NCBI GenBank assembly: GCA_000467715.1
Contig: AJFK01000769.1
Coordinates: forward strand, 62,001 to 126,000
Length of the DNA: 64,000 nt
Direction of reading: 5' to 3'
Origin: Hysterium pulicare CBS 123377
Taxonomy: Eukaryota > Ascomycota > Dothideomycetes > Hysteriales > Hysteriaceae
In this document: positions 1-10,316 of the stretch, in pieces
Position numbering within the stretch: position 1 is the first letter of the stretch
Layout of the letters: each line of letters starts with the position of its first letter
Notes under the pieces: generated by a model
What the model was told of the DNA's origin: nothing
Database searches by the model: none
The model's input: only the letters and a program-made list of their open reading frames with translations
Position numbers and translations under genes: made by a program

Positions 1-986
1 TAGAGTCGATGAGATACAATGGCCGCTATAAATGAAACACGAAGATGCAATGGTCAAATAAATCGTGGACAGGGTTGCTTTTGACAGAAACAATGGGTGT
101 CAATGCACGACCAAGAACGGCGTCAAAAACCATGAGTTGGGGCGCCACTACCGGCGTGACCGTCACACTGGAGCCAAAGCTTAAAGGCCTCGCTGGTGGA
201 CCTGCTCACGTACAGTCGGCGGTGAGCTAAAAGGTTGTACGCAAAACATAGATGGAAGCGCACTGGAGGACTGTCGTAGTAGAGAAGTCGGGCGGATGGA
301 GATGGTAGTCAGGCGTTGCGCATCAAAGCCAATAACGAGTGTAAAATAAGGAGAGAGGTGAACGTGACAGCACAATAGCATGGGGTGAGTGAGAGAGAAG
401 GGGCTGAGTAATTAGTCCCAAGAGAAAGATGATGCTTGGTAAGAAGCAGAACGGTGGGAGAGATTGGATTGGGTTGGCGGTGCGGACGCCTTGCCGCTGA
501 CCTAACTACCATTGTAGGCTAGAGGAGCTTACTAACACGAAACCAACGTTAGTGCTCGCCCTAAAGCACAGCTTTGAGGCATCTTTCGGGGACCTTTAAT
601 ATGTAACCGTATATCCGTGATATCTCCGATTCTGTGGACTTTTTTGTCCGACTGAATCAGTGATGCACGCCATTAGCATCAGCAGATATCATGTCATGAC
701 ATATCTAAGAAGCATAAATTAATAATGAGAAACTCAAAACGCTGCGACCGCTCTCTATCAAGTAGATTTCCTCTTCCATCAAAGCATGAGATTCTCCTAA
801 AACCCCCTCGAACCAGAGAATTTCCTCATACAGATTTCATCCCGCCATCATGTGATAAAATGACGACCATGTCTCTCTGTTGGTCAGCGCGCGTTTCAAG
901 TACACCAATGCAGAAGTCGATAGCGTGTAAGCAGAAAATTTTGAAAGTTAGGAAGACCCCTAAGAAGATTGAATTTCATTACACGC
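1..986. other. Intergenic, no gene seen
   Basis: Reading frames here are short, overlap on both strands and show no recognisable motif. The right part probably includes the 3' flank of the coiled-coil gene that ends at 987. Confidence 0.5.
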
Positions 987-2803
987 CTACTTCCGCCATA
1001 ACTCTGTCCCCTCCTCCTGCGTCTCTTGCAGATGCGCTCCGATATCCAGGGCAATACCTCGAAGGCTCTCTTCAATCCATTGCCTCTCCCTTTCCACTAC
1101 ATCCCTCTCAATCTTCTGCATGGTCTGCAACTCTTCGAGCATCCCGCTCAGCAACACTCGGCACCTGGACACTATTGAAGCTATGCTCGAGCCAGGCGAA
1201 GGCTCGGTCAGCGTTTCCAAGTCGCGTGAAAAAGCAGTCAATTTACGAGTCAGTGTCGCGTTCTCTGCTTTCCAAGAGTCACCTAAACCTTCAGCAGATC
1301 TCAGATCACGACCAAGTCCCTTAGTACTCTGTTCTCTAGCAGCCCATATTTCTTCAACCCATGCTATCCACCTGTCAAAGTCTTCAGCAAGGCGAGCAAA
1401 CCGACCTCCCGGGTCTGTCAACGAAGGAAGTTCATGAAGAGGTCCGGATAGGAGCCGAATGTTGTCTGCAAGTCCAAATGCCGAATTTCCACTTGTCCAT
1501 TCTTGCAATGCATGCATGTTGAGCTGCTCCTGAACTTGACGCTCGTTATCTCGCAATACCTGATACATGCTTGCGACTTCGTCAAATTTTCCATGTAGCG
1601 CTCTCTTTGCGCTGCGTTCCCATTCGCGATATGTCTGTGATGAGCCTTCATGCAAGAGGTGAAGTTGAAGGAGCTCCGCTTGAAGAGCAAGGACATCGGA
1701 GGACATAGCAGTACTCGTAGGGTCTGGAGCAGGAGGATGTATGAACGTTGAGGTTGGAGCTTTACCCGTCTTTCTTGGGGTGAAATGTTGTTGTAGTGTT
1801 GAGAAAGTTGGCCGAGCTTGTTTCTTCATTTCGTCCTTGACCGGTTCCCTGCGTTTGGCGGTATTTGAAACCGTAGGGTGATCAGAGTCCGTGGTGCCGG
1901 TAGATTCGGGACTATCAAGTCGTTCAGGTCTTGGCCTATTGCTTGTAGAGCTTTTCAGCGCCGCGATCCGCTGAGAACTTCTATTACTAGCCTCAAAATT
2001 AGACCCAAGCTGTCCATTGGTCTGGGAGACATTCGTCGCAGACGATCGTACTGATGCTGTTTTGGACCTTCTTAGCTGTTGGCTTATCTCTGGTTGGTAT
2101 CTCTGGTTGGTGGATGTTGTGGATAGATTCCTCGAATGAATGCGAGTATTGGATGTCTGGGCCGTTCCCGATGGTAGGCCTGGTTTGCGGAGGGATTGTG
2201 ATCGATTTAATCTGGTGTGCGACGTGGTGTTCGTGTCCCGTGATGAATCGGGGATTTTTGAGGCTGGTGCCGTAGTTGCTTCATTGCCTCGGTCCTGAGC
2301 TTCACTTCTTGCTGAGCTTCGTTGATACATCGATAGTGGTCTTAGACGGCTTTGACCTCTTGCGACCGTACTAGACTTCTGATATCCAGCACCAGGTATA
2401 GATACTGTAGGCCCATTGTTTTGACTCTGTGACGCTTGCTGAATATCCTCATATTGTGTTACGCCCTCGTCTGGCCCTTCTCTTGAACCGGCGATCTTCT
2501 GCTCTCCTCTCTGAGGCAAATAGCTCTTCCGCTTTGCTCCATCATCCCGTGGCTGCGAAGTTACCGAAGGCAACGGCAACCGTGTTGGTGAATGGTTCTC
2601 CCTGGGCGGGTCAATTTCCGTAGATTCTTCTCGACGTTGTGGTCGAGCGAGGGGCTATTCGGGGCACCGTATGTGGTTAGCAATTCTGTGTTTTACAGCG
2701 CGTTGGAGACGATGAAGAATACCTCTGTGTATTTATTCGTTTCTTTGCCTTTATCTACCTGGAATTTCGGCTTGAGTGAAGAGGCTAGAGACGGTATAGG
2801 CAT
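987..2803 (-). CDS. Coiled-coil protein with disordered basic N-terminus; possible HAUS8/AUG8-like augmin subunit
   Basis: I model two exons on the minus strand: 2803-2759 (ATG, 15 codons) and 2654-987, with a 104-bp intron (donor GTAGAT, acceptor AATAG, possible branch GCTAAC). This gives 570 residues. The long frame has no ATG of its own near its start, so the short first exon is needed. Residues 1 to about 310 are rich in Ser, Thr, Arg, Gln and Pro and look disordered and basic. From about 330 the protein becomes helical, beginning with LQAELLQLHLLH and followed by a Trp-containing helix and a segment ending in ALQEW. A basic disordered N-terminus followed by a helical half with this rhythm resembles HAUS8/HICE1 and plant QWRF/AUG8 proteins, which bind microtubules in the augmin complex. 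That assignment is inference. The gene is otherwise an unknown fungal coiled-coil protein. Confidence 0.7.
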
Positions 2804-3268
2804 GTCGATTGGGGTGGTGATGGCTTGTTTATTTGTTGTCTTGGAGGGACAATGGACTTAACTGCCGGCGTTTAGAAAACGCCACCAAATGCAGCAACTC
2901 GACAACGAGGCCAAAGAACGTTTCATAGAAATTGCAGTTCAGCCCTAGAATTACAACAGGTGATAGATATTGCAATTCTGCCCGAGGCTCTTGCCGCCAC
3001 TATACAATTGTCACCATCGGTTTAATCGAATAGTTCAAATCACAGGGATATAAAATTCATATTCGTCGTCTACGTGATACCTCTAAAACGCACGAATTTC
3101 TACTCGAGCAGAAGGCTCTAATGCCTAAGATCCCAAGAGTTGCAATTGTCCAAAACTTTGGTGGATATCCGTCGCGAAAGCAAAAATGAAAGTCCACAGA
3201 AACAGCAATATCCCCACCTCTCAAATGAACTGAAATCGTCACTCGTCCACGCCTGCTTTGTGGTACGC
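2804..3268. other. Intergenic
   Basis: This is the 5' flank of the coiled-coil gene and the 3' flank of the phosphogluconolactonase gene, both on the minus strand. I see nothing else. Confidence 0.5.
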
Positions 3269-4054
3269 CTATAGGCTACCCCTACGCGCTGGAAAAGAGA
3301 CACCTTCTATTGCCGGGTAATCTACAAACCAACTGACCCTCTCTTGCGCGTAGGTATTGATCAGCCCACATGGAAGCTCGTGTCCCTCCTCCTTATCGAA
3401 GATCTTCTTCATGATATCCTTCTTTCCCCCTCCAGTGGCAACGAAACCGATTTTGACTGCGTGCGACGCGACAGGAAGTGAGAGCGTGATTCGCTTTGGG
3501 GGAGGTTTTGGAGAATCGCTGATGGGCAGGACCCAAGCGTCCGTTTCTCGTAGAAGGGGAGATCCAGGGAACAAGCTGCACGTATGACCATCAGGCCCAC
3601 AGCCTAGCAGGAGCAGGTCAAACATGGGTAATTTGACACTGTCCCGCGCAGCAAATGACTGGACCAAAGTCTGCTCGTACTGATCTGCCATCTCCTGTAT
3701 GTCATCAAGGTATTTGATATCGATTGGGAAAACCGTCGGTTTGCCTAGTGCGGCCGGGATCTTATCCAGCAACTCCTCCTTCACTAATCTATAGTTGCTA
3801 TCTTCATGATCCAGAGGGACTGCTCGCTCGTCGGCAAAGAAAACCTCCCATTTCTCGAACTGGAATTTGTCGCTTGAGTCTGTTTCAAGTAGCGCTTGCG
3901 CGAGGACTTTTGGCAATGAACCGCCGGAGACTCCGACTCGAAAGACGTTGTGGCGCTCTAGCGCAATGTTCTGAGCATCGAGGACGTATGTTCGAAGGCT
4001 TGCTGCCAATTCATCTGTGGCAGAAAAGGCGTAAAGATTTGGAGGCTTTCCCAT
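3269..4054 (-). CDS. 6-phosphogluconolactonase (Sol3/Sol4 type)
   Basis: A single exon encodes 261 residues. The enzyme hydrolyses 6-phosphoglucono-delta-lactone to 6-phosphogluconate, the second step of the oxidative pentose phosphate pathway, in the cytosol. Family motifs are clear: RVGVSGGSLPK near residue 40, FFADERAVPLDHEDSNY near 75-90, and the signature LLLGCGPDGHTCSLFPG near 150-165. The ATG at 4054 starts MGKPPNLYAF and gives the usual family length of about 250-260 residues. The frame is open further upstream to 4201 but begins there with TTG and adds about 49 residues with no family likeness, so I reject that longer start. No signal peptide is seen. The gene is tandem with the coiled-coil gene downstream, about 0.5 kb away. 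Confidence 0.95.
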   Translation of the reverse strand: MGKPPNLYAFSATDELAASLRTYVLDAQNIALERHNVFRVGVSGGSLPKVLAQALLETDSSDKFQFEKWEVFFADERAVPLDHEDSNYRLVKEELLDKIPAALGKPTVFPIDIKYLDDIQEMADQYEQTLVQSFAARDSVKLPMFDLLLLGCGPDGHTCSLFPGSPLLRETDAWVLPISDSPKPPPKRITLSLPVASHAVKIGFVATGGGKKDIMKKIFDKEEGHELPCGLINTYAQERVSWFVDYPAIEGVSFPARRGSL

Positions 4055-6353
4055 TGTTATCGCGTGAGACAAGAAAGGATGAGGAGCGGTTTGGGAGGAA
4101 ATTGATGAAAGGCGGGTATCTAGTGGGGCACCGGAGATGAGCAAAGTTATAGAGGACTGATCAGCTCTTGGAGGTGCGCAAGTGAAGGGATGGGTGGGCA
4201 AAGAATCACGAAATAACAGTGAACGTTCAATAATGACGAAACCCAGGCTGACAGCATATCAGGCTCGATGATAGCAGGCTTAAATTCTGTCGCTTGCGCT
4301 GCCGCTTGAGGCGCCCCAACTCCGTTATCTCGCTGCGCTGCCGCGGAAGACCTGTTTGTTGAGTTGAGGACTCATCATGAAAACGCATTATAACGACAAG
4401 GAGACTATGCGTTGCACGAACATCCAATTTCTAAAGTACTACTGCATGGGACGTTTGCGCACGGGGTTTGCGCTTCGCTCTGCATGGCTTAAAAGCTGCT
4501 CCGGAGCATGACGTTTGAGAGCTTCGCTGCGGCAGGAAGCCGATTGGTTGGCACTGCGGGTTGGAATTTGTGAAAGATCTTCATATGATAACGCCTTCCA
4601 TGGCATGTATAAATGTAGTTATCATATAGTCCACGATGCAGGACTGGCTTTCGGAGCTCCTGGTCATCTGCTTCACGACTGGATCACGAAGCTTCCTGGC
4701 ACCTCAACAAATCACGGACTGTTTATTCACGACAAGAAACGCTACTCTACACATCGTGAGCGACTGGCTCCTTCATGGTAAAGAGCAAGATTGAGGGCCC
4801 AAATAACTTCAAGCCACCGTTGCCGTCATGATCTCGCATTGGCTGGCAGTACCTATAGGCTCACCTCAAAAGGCATCGGTTCATCAGTCCAGAATGAAGG
4901 TTGAATACATGCTAAGCATTCTTCCCTTCCGATTTAAAAAGACACAGAGACATGCATAAAGGCTACGGTTTTCGGTACCATGCGGATTTCCCGTGACTTC
5001 AGAAAGCGAGACGCATTCGAGATTACTGGCAACTTGTCCCATCGACGTTTTAAGTCTATTTCTGTCACCGGTGCACTCGGTATGGCGGTCCGTTTATATT
5101 ACCAGCTTGGGCTTACGGCCGAAATGGTCTTGCTTAAGACAAGCAAGAGCTGGACTTTACATAAACATCTACAGCTTACATCATGACTCTAACAAGACCG
5201 AATGTACGATCTTCTTTGCGAGTGCTATAGAAGGAGTTGTCTCCCACGCGATTAGTACACTTTGTTGGAAACCCATCATGCCAGATACTGATCCCCGTGG
5301 AAGTATAAGGAGGTACGGCAGGATGGAATGATCAATGTTCCACTGGCTAGAGTCGCTGGCCTCTTGATGTAGTCCAGCCAGGCTGCCATATGCAATGTCG
5401 TCCACGATCGTAGGTGTGCAGCCTGTCTACTATTAATGCTTACCGGAATACCTGATTTGATTTCCTTGCAGCCACAATATTGATTCGGTAGGTGTTTGTG
5501 TACTGTTGAGTTCTTTGGGTGGAGACCGAAGCATCGTGATTTGAATGAGGCATATCTAGTCTTTTCGTGCGACCGATCCACATCCGCTTCCTCTGCATAT
5601 TCCGAGAGCATCTACTGGCCTCTTCAAGAAACCAAAGTATCGGGATCGCTGTGGGTCGCAGTATGCAGGGTGAATGAAAACCGATACGTGTCCAGTTTGG
5701 CAGGCATTGTTGCCCTCGGCCAGGGTCATGAATGTTCTAGCCAGCACTGCCGCAAGGAGAGGCGCTCGAATCAGCAATCCATCCAGGCCAAGGCTCAAAA
5801 AAGAGAAGTGATGTCCAGTGAGCGGTACGTTAGGTGAATGTCGTTTAGTACGAAAGGCTGGACTTCTTTATGCACGCCATATGGGCCTAACCTCGAGGCA
5901 ATTCCGGGTGGACCAACAAAAAACAGTTAATTATTGAAAGAAAAGGTCCGGCCTATTATTGGTTAGACACCCTTGAAAATGAATACCTGTGGGCAACAAA
6001 AGTCCGCTGGGGGTTTTGGAGCCCCTGGGATTTTCAACGGTCGAGGAGGATTGCCGCAAAGAATAAGCTCAACGATGACCCTTGCTGGTATGCAAGTCAT
6101 CCTCGAGTGGAGCTCATCTTGGTTTGTGCTGGACGTTTGCATGAACAATGCCCCTGGGGGTGGGAAAAAGTCTCGTGCAGTCTAGAACTGGGCCAATCTA
6201 GACCACCACCTTGCGTGCGGATCGGTCCGTCTATTTCACCTTTGTCTTCATCTGATTAGGAGTCCTGACACTCTGAAGGCAACGATTTAAAGGTCTGGAG
6301 GCAACCTCTCGTACTTGCTGGTGCGAGGAGGCTGATGGCGTTGACTTATGTTC
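4055..6353. other. Long intergenic stretch, no supported gene
   Basis: About 2.3 kb with only short overlapping frames on both strands. None shows a domain, a credible splice structure or a biased third position. It contains the promoter side of the phosphogluconolactonase gene. I see no repeats with clear ends. Confidence 0.45.
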
Positions 6354-6551
6354 TCAAAGGGGCGTCAAAACGCGAACAAGAGGGCAAGGAAGCGCCGCAC
6401 CGAAGATTGCACCCTGATCACACATTAATAACAACGAAATAAGTCTCATGACGGTGAGGAATTTGGTACGTACTGAAATCTTCGCAGCTCCAGGCTCGTC
6501 GCAGTCCTCGGGCTTGAAAGCCGGAGCCACGTAGGCGGGAGGCCCAGACAT
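6354..6551 (-). CDS. Possible small membrane peptide or first exon, unknown
   Basis: A 65-codon frame starts with ATG at 6551. It has a Pro-rich N-terminus (MSGPPAYVAPAFKPEDC) followed by a hydrophobic stretch with RLISLLLM. A possible donor, GTACGT, follows the codons for AKIS, so this could instead be the first exon of a longer gene whose other exons I cannot find. I do not recognise the sequence. It is listed because the N-terminus looks coding; it may be chance. Confidence 0.2.
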   Translation of the reverse strand: MSGPPAYVAPAFKPEDCDEPGAAKISVRTKFLTVMRLISLLLMCDQGAIFGAALPCPLVRVLTPL

Positions 6552-7106
6552 GATCCTTTGTCCCTATCCGCAGTTCTTCTTCCAATGTGAATATGTACTG
6601 TAGTTTATGGGTAGTGTGCGGTAGATGTAGTACGGTAATTCTGACATGAAGACGAACAACCGCAAACGGTGTTACGAATTGTCATAATTTCATGTGAGAT
6701 GCGTGCAGAGGAAAACTGCTCAGCCTTGCTGGAGGCCTTGGACGCTAGACCTTGGCAGGCCGCAGACATCGGGGCCTGGATCTTTCTCACCGGAGGGATC
6801 GAACGATTTTGCTGGTCCGCCGCCATCCTCCGGAACGTTGCCTCCCCACGAAACACCAGGCTGCGTAACCCACGATTCCGGCAACCAATCGACGCTGGCT
6901 GTCCTCCAATTTGGCTCCAGCAACGCCGATGTTTTCTCACTCGCCCGGTGACCGCTGAGTGGCCCCTCAAATCCCCGTCATGTTTGCATCTCGATCAGAC
7001 GACGCGGCAGATCGTATATCAGAAGGCGTCCGCCCACAGCACCATGAACGCACAAGCACTCCGCTATTATTTTGGGAAGTTCTGCTTTCTCGACAAGGAA
7101 CGTACG

Positions 7107-7544
7107 ATGCTATACAATTCCGTACACTCCAGCCAGTTACTCGACTCTGCTCAAAACTGCTACTTCTCGATTATACCTGCCTCGTCGTCTCATTACTCAG
7201 ACGAAACGCCCCGTACCACTCCTCTTTCTGACGACTTGCAAACGACCTCAGACCCGTACAATCCTCTGCTGGCTCTTCGAAGATCACCTTCACCCTCAAC
7301 AACTCCGTTTCAGATGGAAGCCTCAAACCTTCTTCAACTACAGACCGCCGCCGCTCATTCGAACTCTTCAACCCCCACAAATTCACGGTCCTCCTCCGAG
7401 AGCTTGTCTCCGTCTCCGCCAATGCTGTGCTGCGCCAGATGTCGTCGAGAATATTTCTCAGGTTCTGGGAGAGTGGTCAGCTTCGGGACGAATCTCTACT
7501 ACTGCAGCCATTGTGCCAGCATTGTAGGATACAGATCAGGCTAA
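7107..7544 (+). CDS. Small Ser/Thr-rich protein with C-terminal zinc-ribbon-like CxxC pairs, unknown function
   Basis: From the ATG at 7107 the frame codes for 145 residues. The first 100 or so are rich in Ser, Thr and Pro and look disordered. The last 40 contain CARC, then YYCSHCASIVGY, so two CxxC pairs about 25 residues apart could bind one zinc ion. My recollection is that short Helotiales proteins share this C-terminal layout (CxxC, a Gly-rich loop with VVSFG, then YYCSxCA). No function is known to me. The frame is open further upstream: an ATG at 7044 would add 21 residues, and an intron further upstream cannot be excluded. The 3' end at 7544 is firmer than the start. Confidence 0.55.
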   Translation: MLYNSVHSSQLLDSAQNCYFSIIPASSSHYSDETPRTTPLSDDLQTTSDPYNPLLALRRSPSPSTTPFQMEASNLLQLQTAAAHSNSSTPTNSRSSSESLSPSPPMLCCARCRREYFSGSGRVVSFGTNLYYCSHCASIVGYRSG

Positions 7545-8531
7545 ACGCAATGGCATTGCAAGACTTAGCCACATGGACACCTCTACAACATCCTATCGAC
7601 GAGTTTGGAGTCTCACCACCATCAATACGATCGCTCAGACCAATTGCGGATACCTTGGACGACCAAAGAACCTGCCAAGAATTTTAGGCAGTAACACTAC
7701 TGGCATTGTCCTACACAGTGTATACACCATAGACCAAGCAGCAAGTTAACTTGAGTGAACTTTTTTGGGCTGCTTTATGAAGAGCCGGGGGACATAGCAA
7801 GATGCAAATACGAGTTGGGGCGGCAGACGAGATCATACAGGGCAGCGAATGATGATTAGCGATGGAACTTTTACCGCGTTGGGCGTCAAATAATTTAATT
7901 AATGGGATGAAGGAGTGCTTAGGAGAAGATTGCCAGGGAATGCCCAGGTGGCGCCCCGAAAGGAAATGACCTTCCAATCTACCTTCCGCGAAGGCTGATT
8001 ATGTAAATACGATGGCGACGAACATGATACCCAATTTAACGGCTAATACATGACCTCTGTAGACTTCTTTGATCAAGTTTTTGTAATAACTTGTACAATT
8101 TTAACTGCATTATTTGACGATTGAAACTACTCTTAGAATACTAGGCTTTACGATGTCGAATGTCGATCTGCGGAACCTCTAGTCGCCCTGCAGCCGTTTG
8201 CGTCGACAAACCTCCAAACTTCCGCATGCGAAACAAAGAGCAAAAACTGTAGGTAAGTCCTCTTCTTTGTCTAGGACTCAGCTTCTCCTCACGGTAATCA
8301 AACTATCACAAGCACACCACAACCAACGATTATCTTTGAGAATCAAGACATCATTCAATGTGACTGGATAAACGGCACGAAAGGCATCGATGACGGGAAT
8401 CTTACGCCCTTGGTGTGACTCATGGGATTCTGCGATCGGCGGGATGGGAATTCATCGAGATCCTTGGATGCTGAAAGTCTTGGGGGCGAATCGAAAACGG
8501 AGATGATCGGAGCCCGAAGAGAACTGTCATA
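7545..8531. other. Intergenic, no gene seen
   Basis: There are only short frames. An AT-rich patch lies near 8060-8130. The stretch ends at the TIR element. Confidence 0.45.
8530..8531. repeat. Left TA target-site duplication of the MITE-like element
   Basis: TA immediately precedes the left inverted repeat and is matched by TA at 8806-8807. A two-base duplication is weak by itself and is supported by the perfect inverted repeats. Confidence 0.6.
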
Positions 8532-8805
8532 TCCCCCGCATGGCCCAGGTGTTCAGTTTTACTAGCTCCAAATAAGCGAGCTCAGCGAACTTTTTATCTT
8601 ATTTCCAAACTCTTAGGCTAGTTTATTCTTCTTCTTAATAGATTTAAAACTTTAAAAACTTATAAATAAAGATAGTTAAGCTATAAAATATCTCTAGTAT
8701 TAGTTCTATAATTTATTATAAGGTTGTGGTAGAGTTATAATAGAAAAAAGATTTTACTTGGGGTACCAAGGAATTCTAAACACCTAGCTTGGGCCATGCG
8801 GGGGA
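8532..8805. mobile_element. MITE-like non-autonomous DNA transposon, 274 bp, TA-flanked terminal inverted repeats
   Basis: The ends are a perfect 16-bp inverted repeat: TCCCCCGCATGGCCCA at 8532-8547 and its reverse complement at 8790-8805. After a 5-base offset on one side the inverted match resumes with GGTGTT. The dinucleotide TA sits directly outside both ends (8530-8531 and 8806-8807), as expected for a Tc1/mariner-type TA target duplication. The interior (about 8600-8760) is strongly AT-rich and has no coding frame. Size, TIRs, TA flanks and lack of coding capacity fit a MITE. The superfamily is inferred from the TA alone. The two TIRs show no mismatch over 16 bp, which suggests a fairly recent copy. 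I did not find a second copy in this window. Confidence 0.8.
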
Positions 8806-8807
8806 TA

Positions 8808-10316
8808 TGCTGAGACGGCTTAACGGGTATACACACCAGCAAACCAGAGGGGCCAATGGAGAGGTGGGCAGTTAATTCTGGACCGCGTCGAACCAACAAT
8901 CAGTTTGTAGATTTCTACCACCATTCCTTGAGTCTTTCTGCAGGTGATCGATCTTCACTCTTCATCTTCCATACCATTTTCAACATCTTTTCGATCTATC
9001 TACGTGGTTCAGTACTCCGTACTAGAATTCGGGTTCTTAGTACCACATTGTTGTACTCGGGTTTCCACCTACCATATGGGTAGTTGTACTGGTCTCTCGG
9101 ATGAAAATGCCGTTAGATGACAGGGGGTAGAAACGCGTGGCTGAACGCGAATGCTGACGATCGGAGATCTCCCGCGTCGTTGAATCGACTTTCCTGGTGC
9201 CACGTTCAACGGCCATCGATGGGTTGCCTGGATATGATGGATTTTTATGAACACTATCGAATCTACCGGGAACCACGCTTTACTAATATGAAACATGCGT
9301 TGCAACCAAACACAAGAGTTCCGGTAGGACGGTTGCAAGCTTGTGTGAAGATATTTCCGCAATAACATTGGTGGCAGATGTATTGCCTAATCAGTTAGGG
9401 AAAATCGGTGAGGCACACTTCGCTTTAAATGCACCACGCAGGAATATACTTCTTTCAACTCCGTATTACTGTTGCAAGCCTCGATGTGAGGTTACAAAAA
9501 TTAAGAATTAACAACGCCAGAAAATATTGAATAAAATGTGCGATGAGTATATTAGAATCTTTTTAGCTTACGTAATAAGATTAGTAAGAATTGAAGGCTT
9601 CCCAGTAGGTATTCCTTAGCAATGATGCTGCCGCAGAACTAAAGCATATTCACGCAACGGAAATAGCCTGTTCATCCACCAGACTACGCTACGTTGGCCC
9701 AAAACTTGCTTGTGGGATTGCAGACCAGGCAATGCATATTTAGGGGCATATCGTGGCAATTGAATCAAGCGCCTAGTCGATGGTCTGTTAGTCTTTGAGA
9801 ATGACAGTGAGTATATCCGCGGATCAGGCCTAACATCTCTAATCAATGACTGACGATCCTCTGGGGTTTTTCTTCAAGAAGTTCTCAACGGCCCGACTTG
9901 GTATCATGCGAGCTGGTAGGGCCCGCCACGCACGCCATATATTGAGACGATCAAGTTCCCTCGAGCTGAACAAAATACTAATTTCAAGAAAGTTCACTGG
10001 CCCCATTTTCTCGATGATGGTCTTCATCCTATAGTATTACTACAATTACAAGCTTTCTCAACGGTCAATGGTTCCCCACTGGTCTGTTCGGTTGGCTGGA
10101 AGGTTGTTTTGATTTCAGTTCAGCTTTCGTATGGCTTCAACACACTCACTATTCATCTTGTACCAAAACTCCTGGAATTGGTCTCAAGGATGTAATATAC
10201 GGCATGTCATGCCATCAATGCTGTCATATCTACTGAAAAGCGTCATAGCCCCATAGCCCAAATGCAATTCGTTAGCATTAACTTTATAGACTAAACTCCC
10301 AATAAAAGCTCTCATA
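8808..10316. other. Intergenic, no gene seen
   Basis: About 1.5 kb with scattered short frames of up to 99 codons and no recognisable motif. An AT-rich patch lies at about 9490-9600. No repeat ends were found. Confidence 0.45.

Noticed and set aside
6669-7043. N-terminal extension of the zinc-ribbon protein frame
   Set aside because: Open frame, but low-quality composition and no likeness to the C-terminal part. Later ATGs are more credible.
9480-9610. AT-rich patch as a second transposon copy
   Set aside because: No inverted repeat ends and no match to the TIR at 8532.
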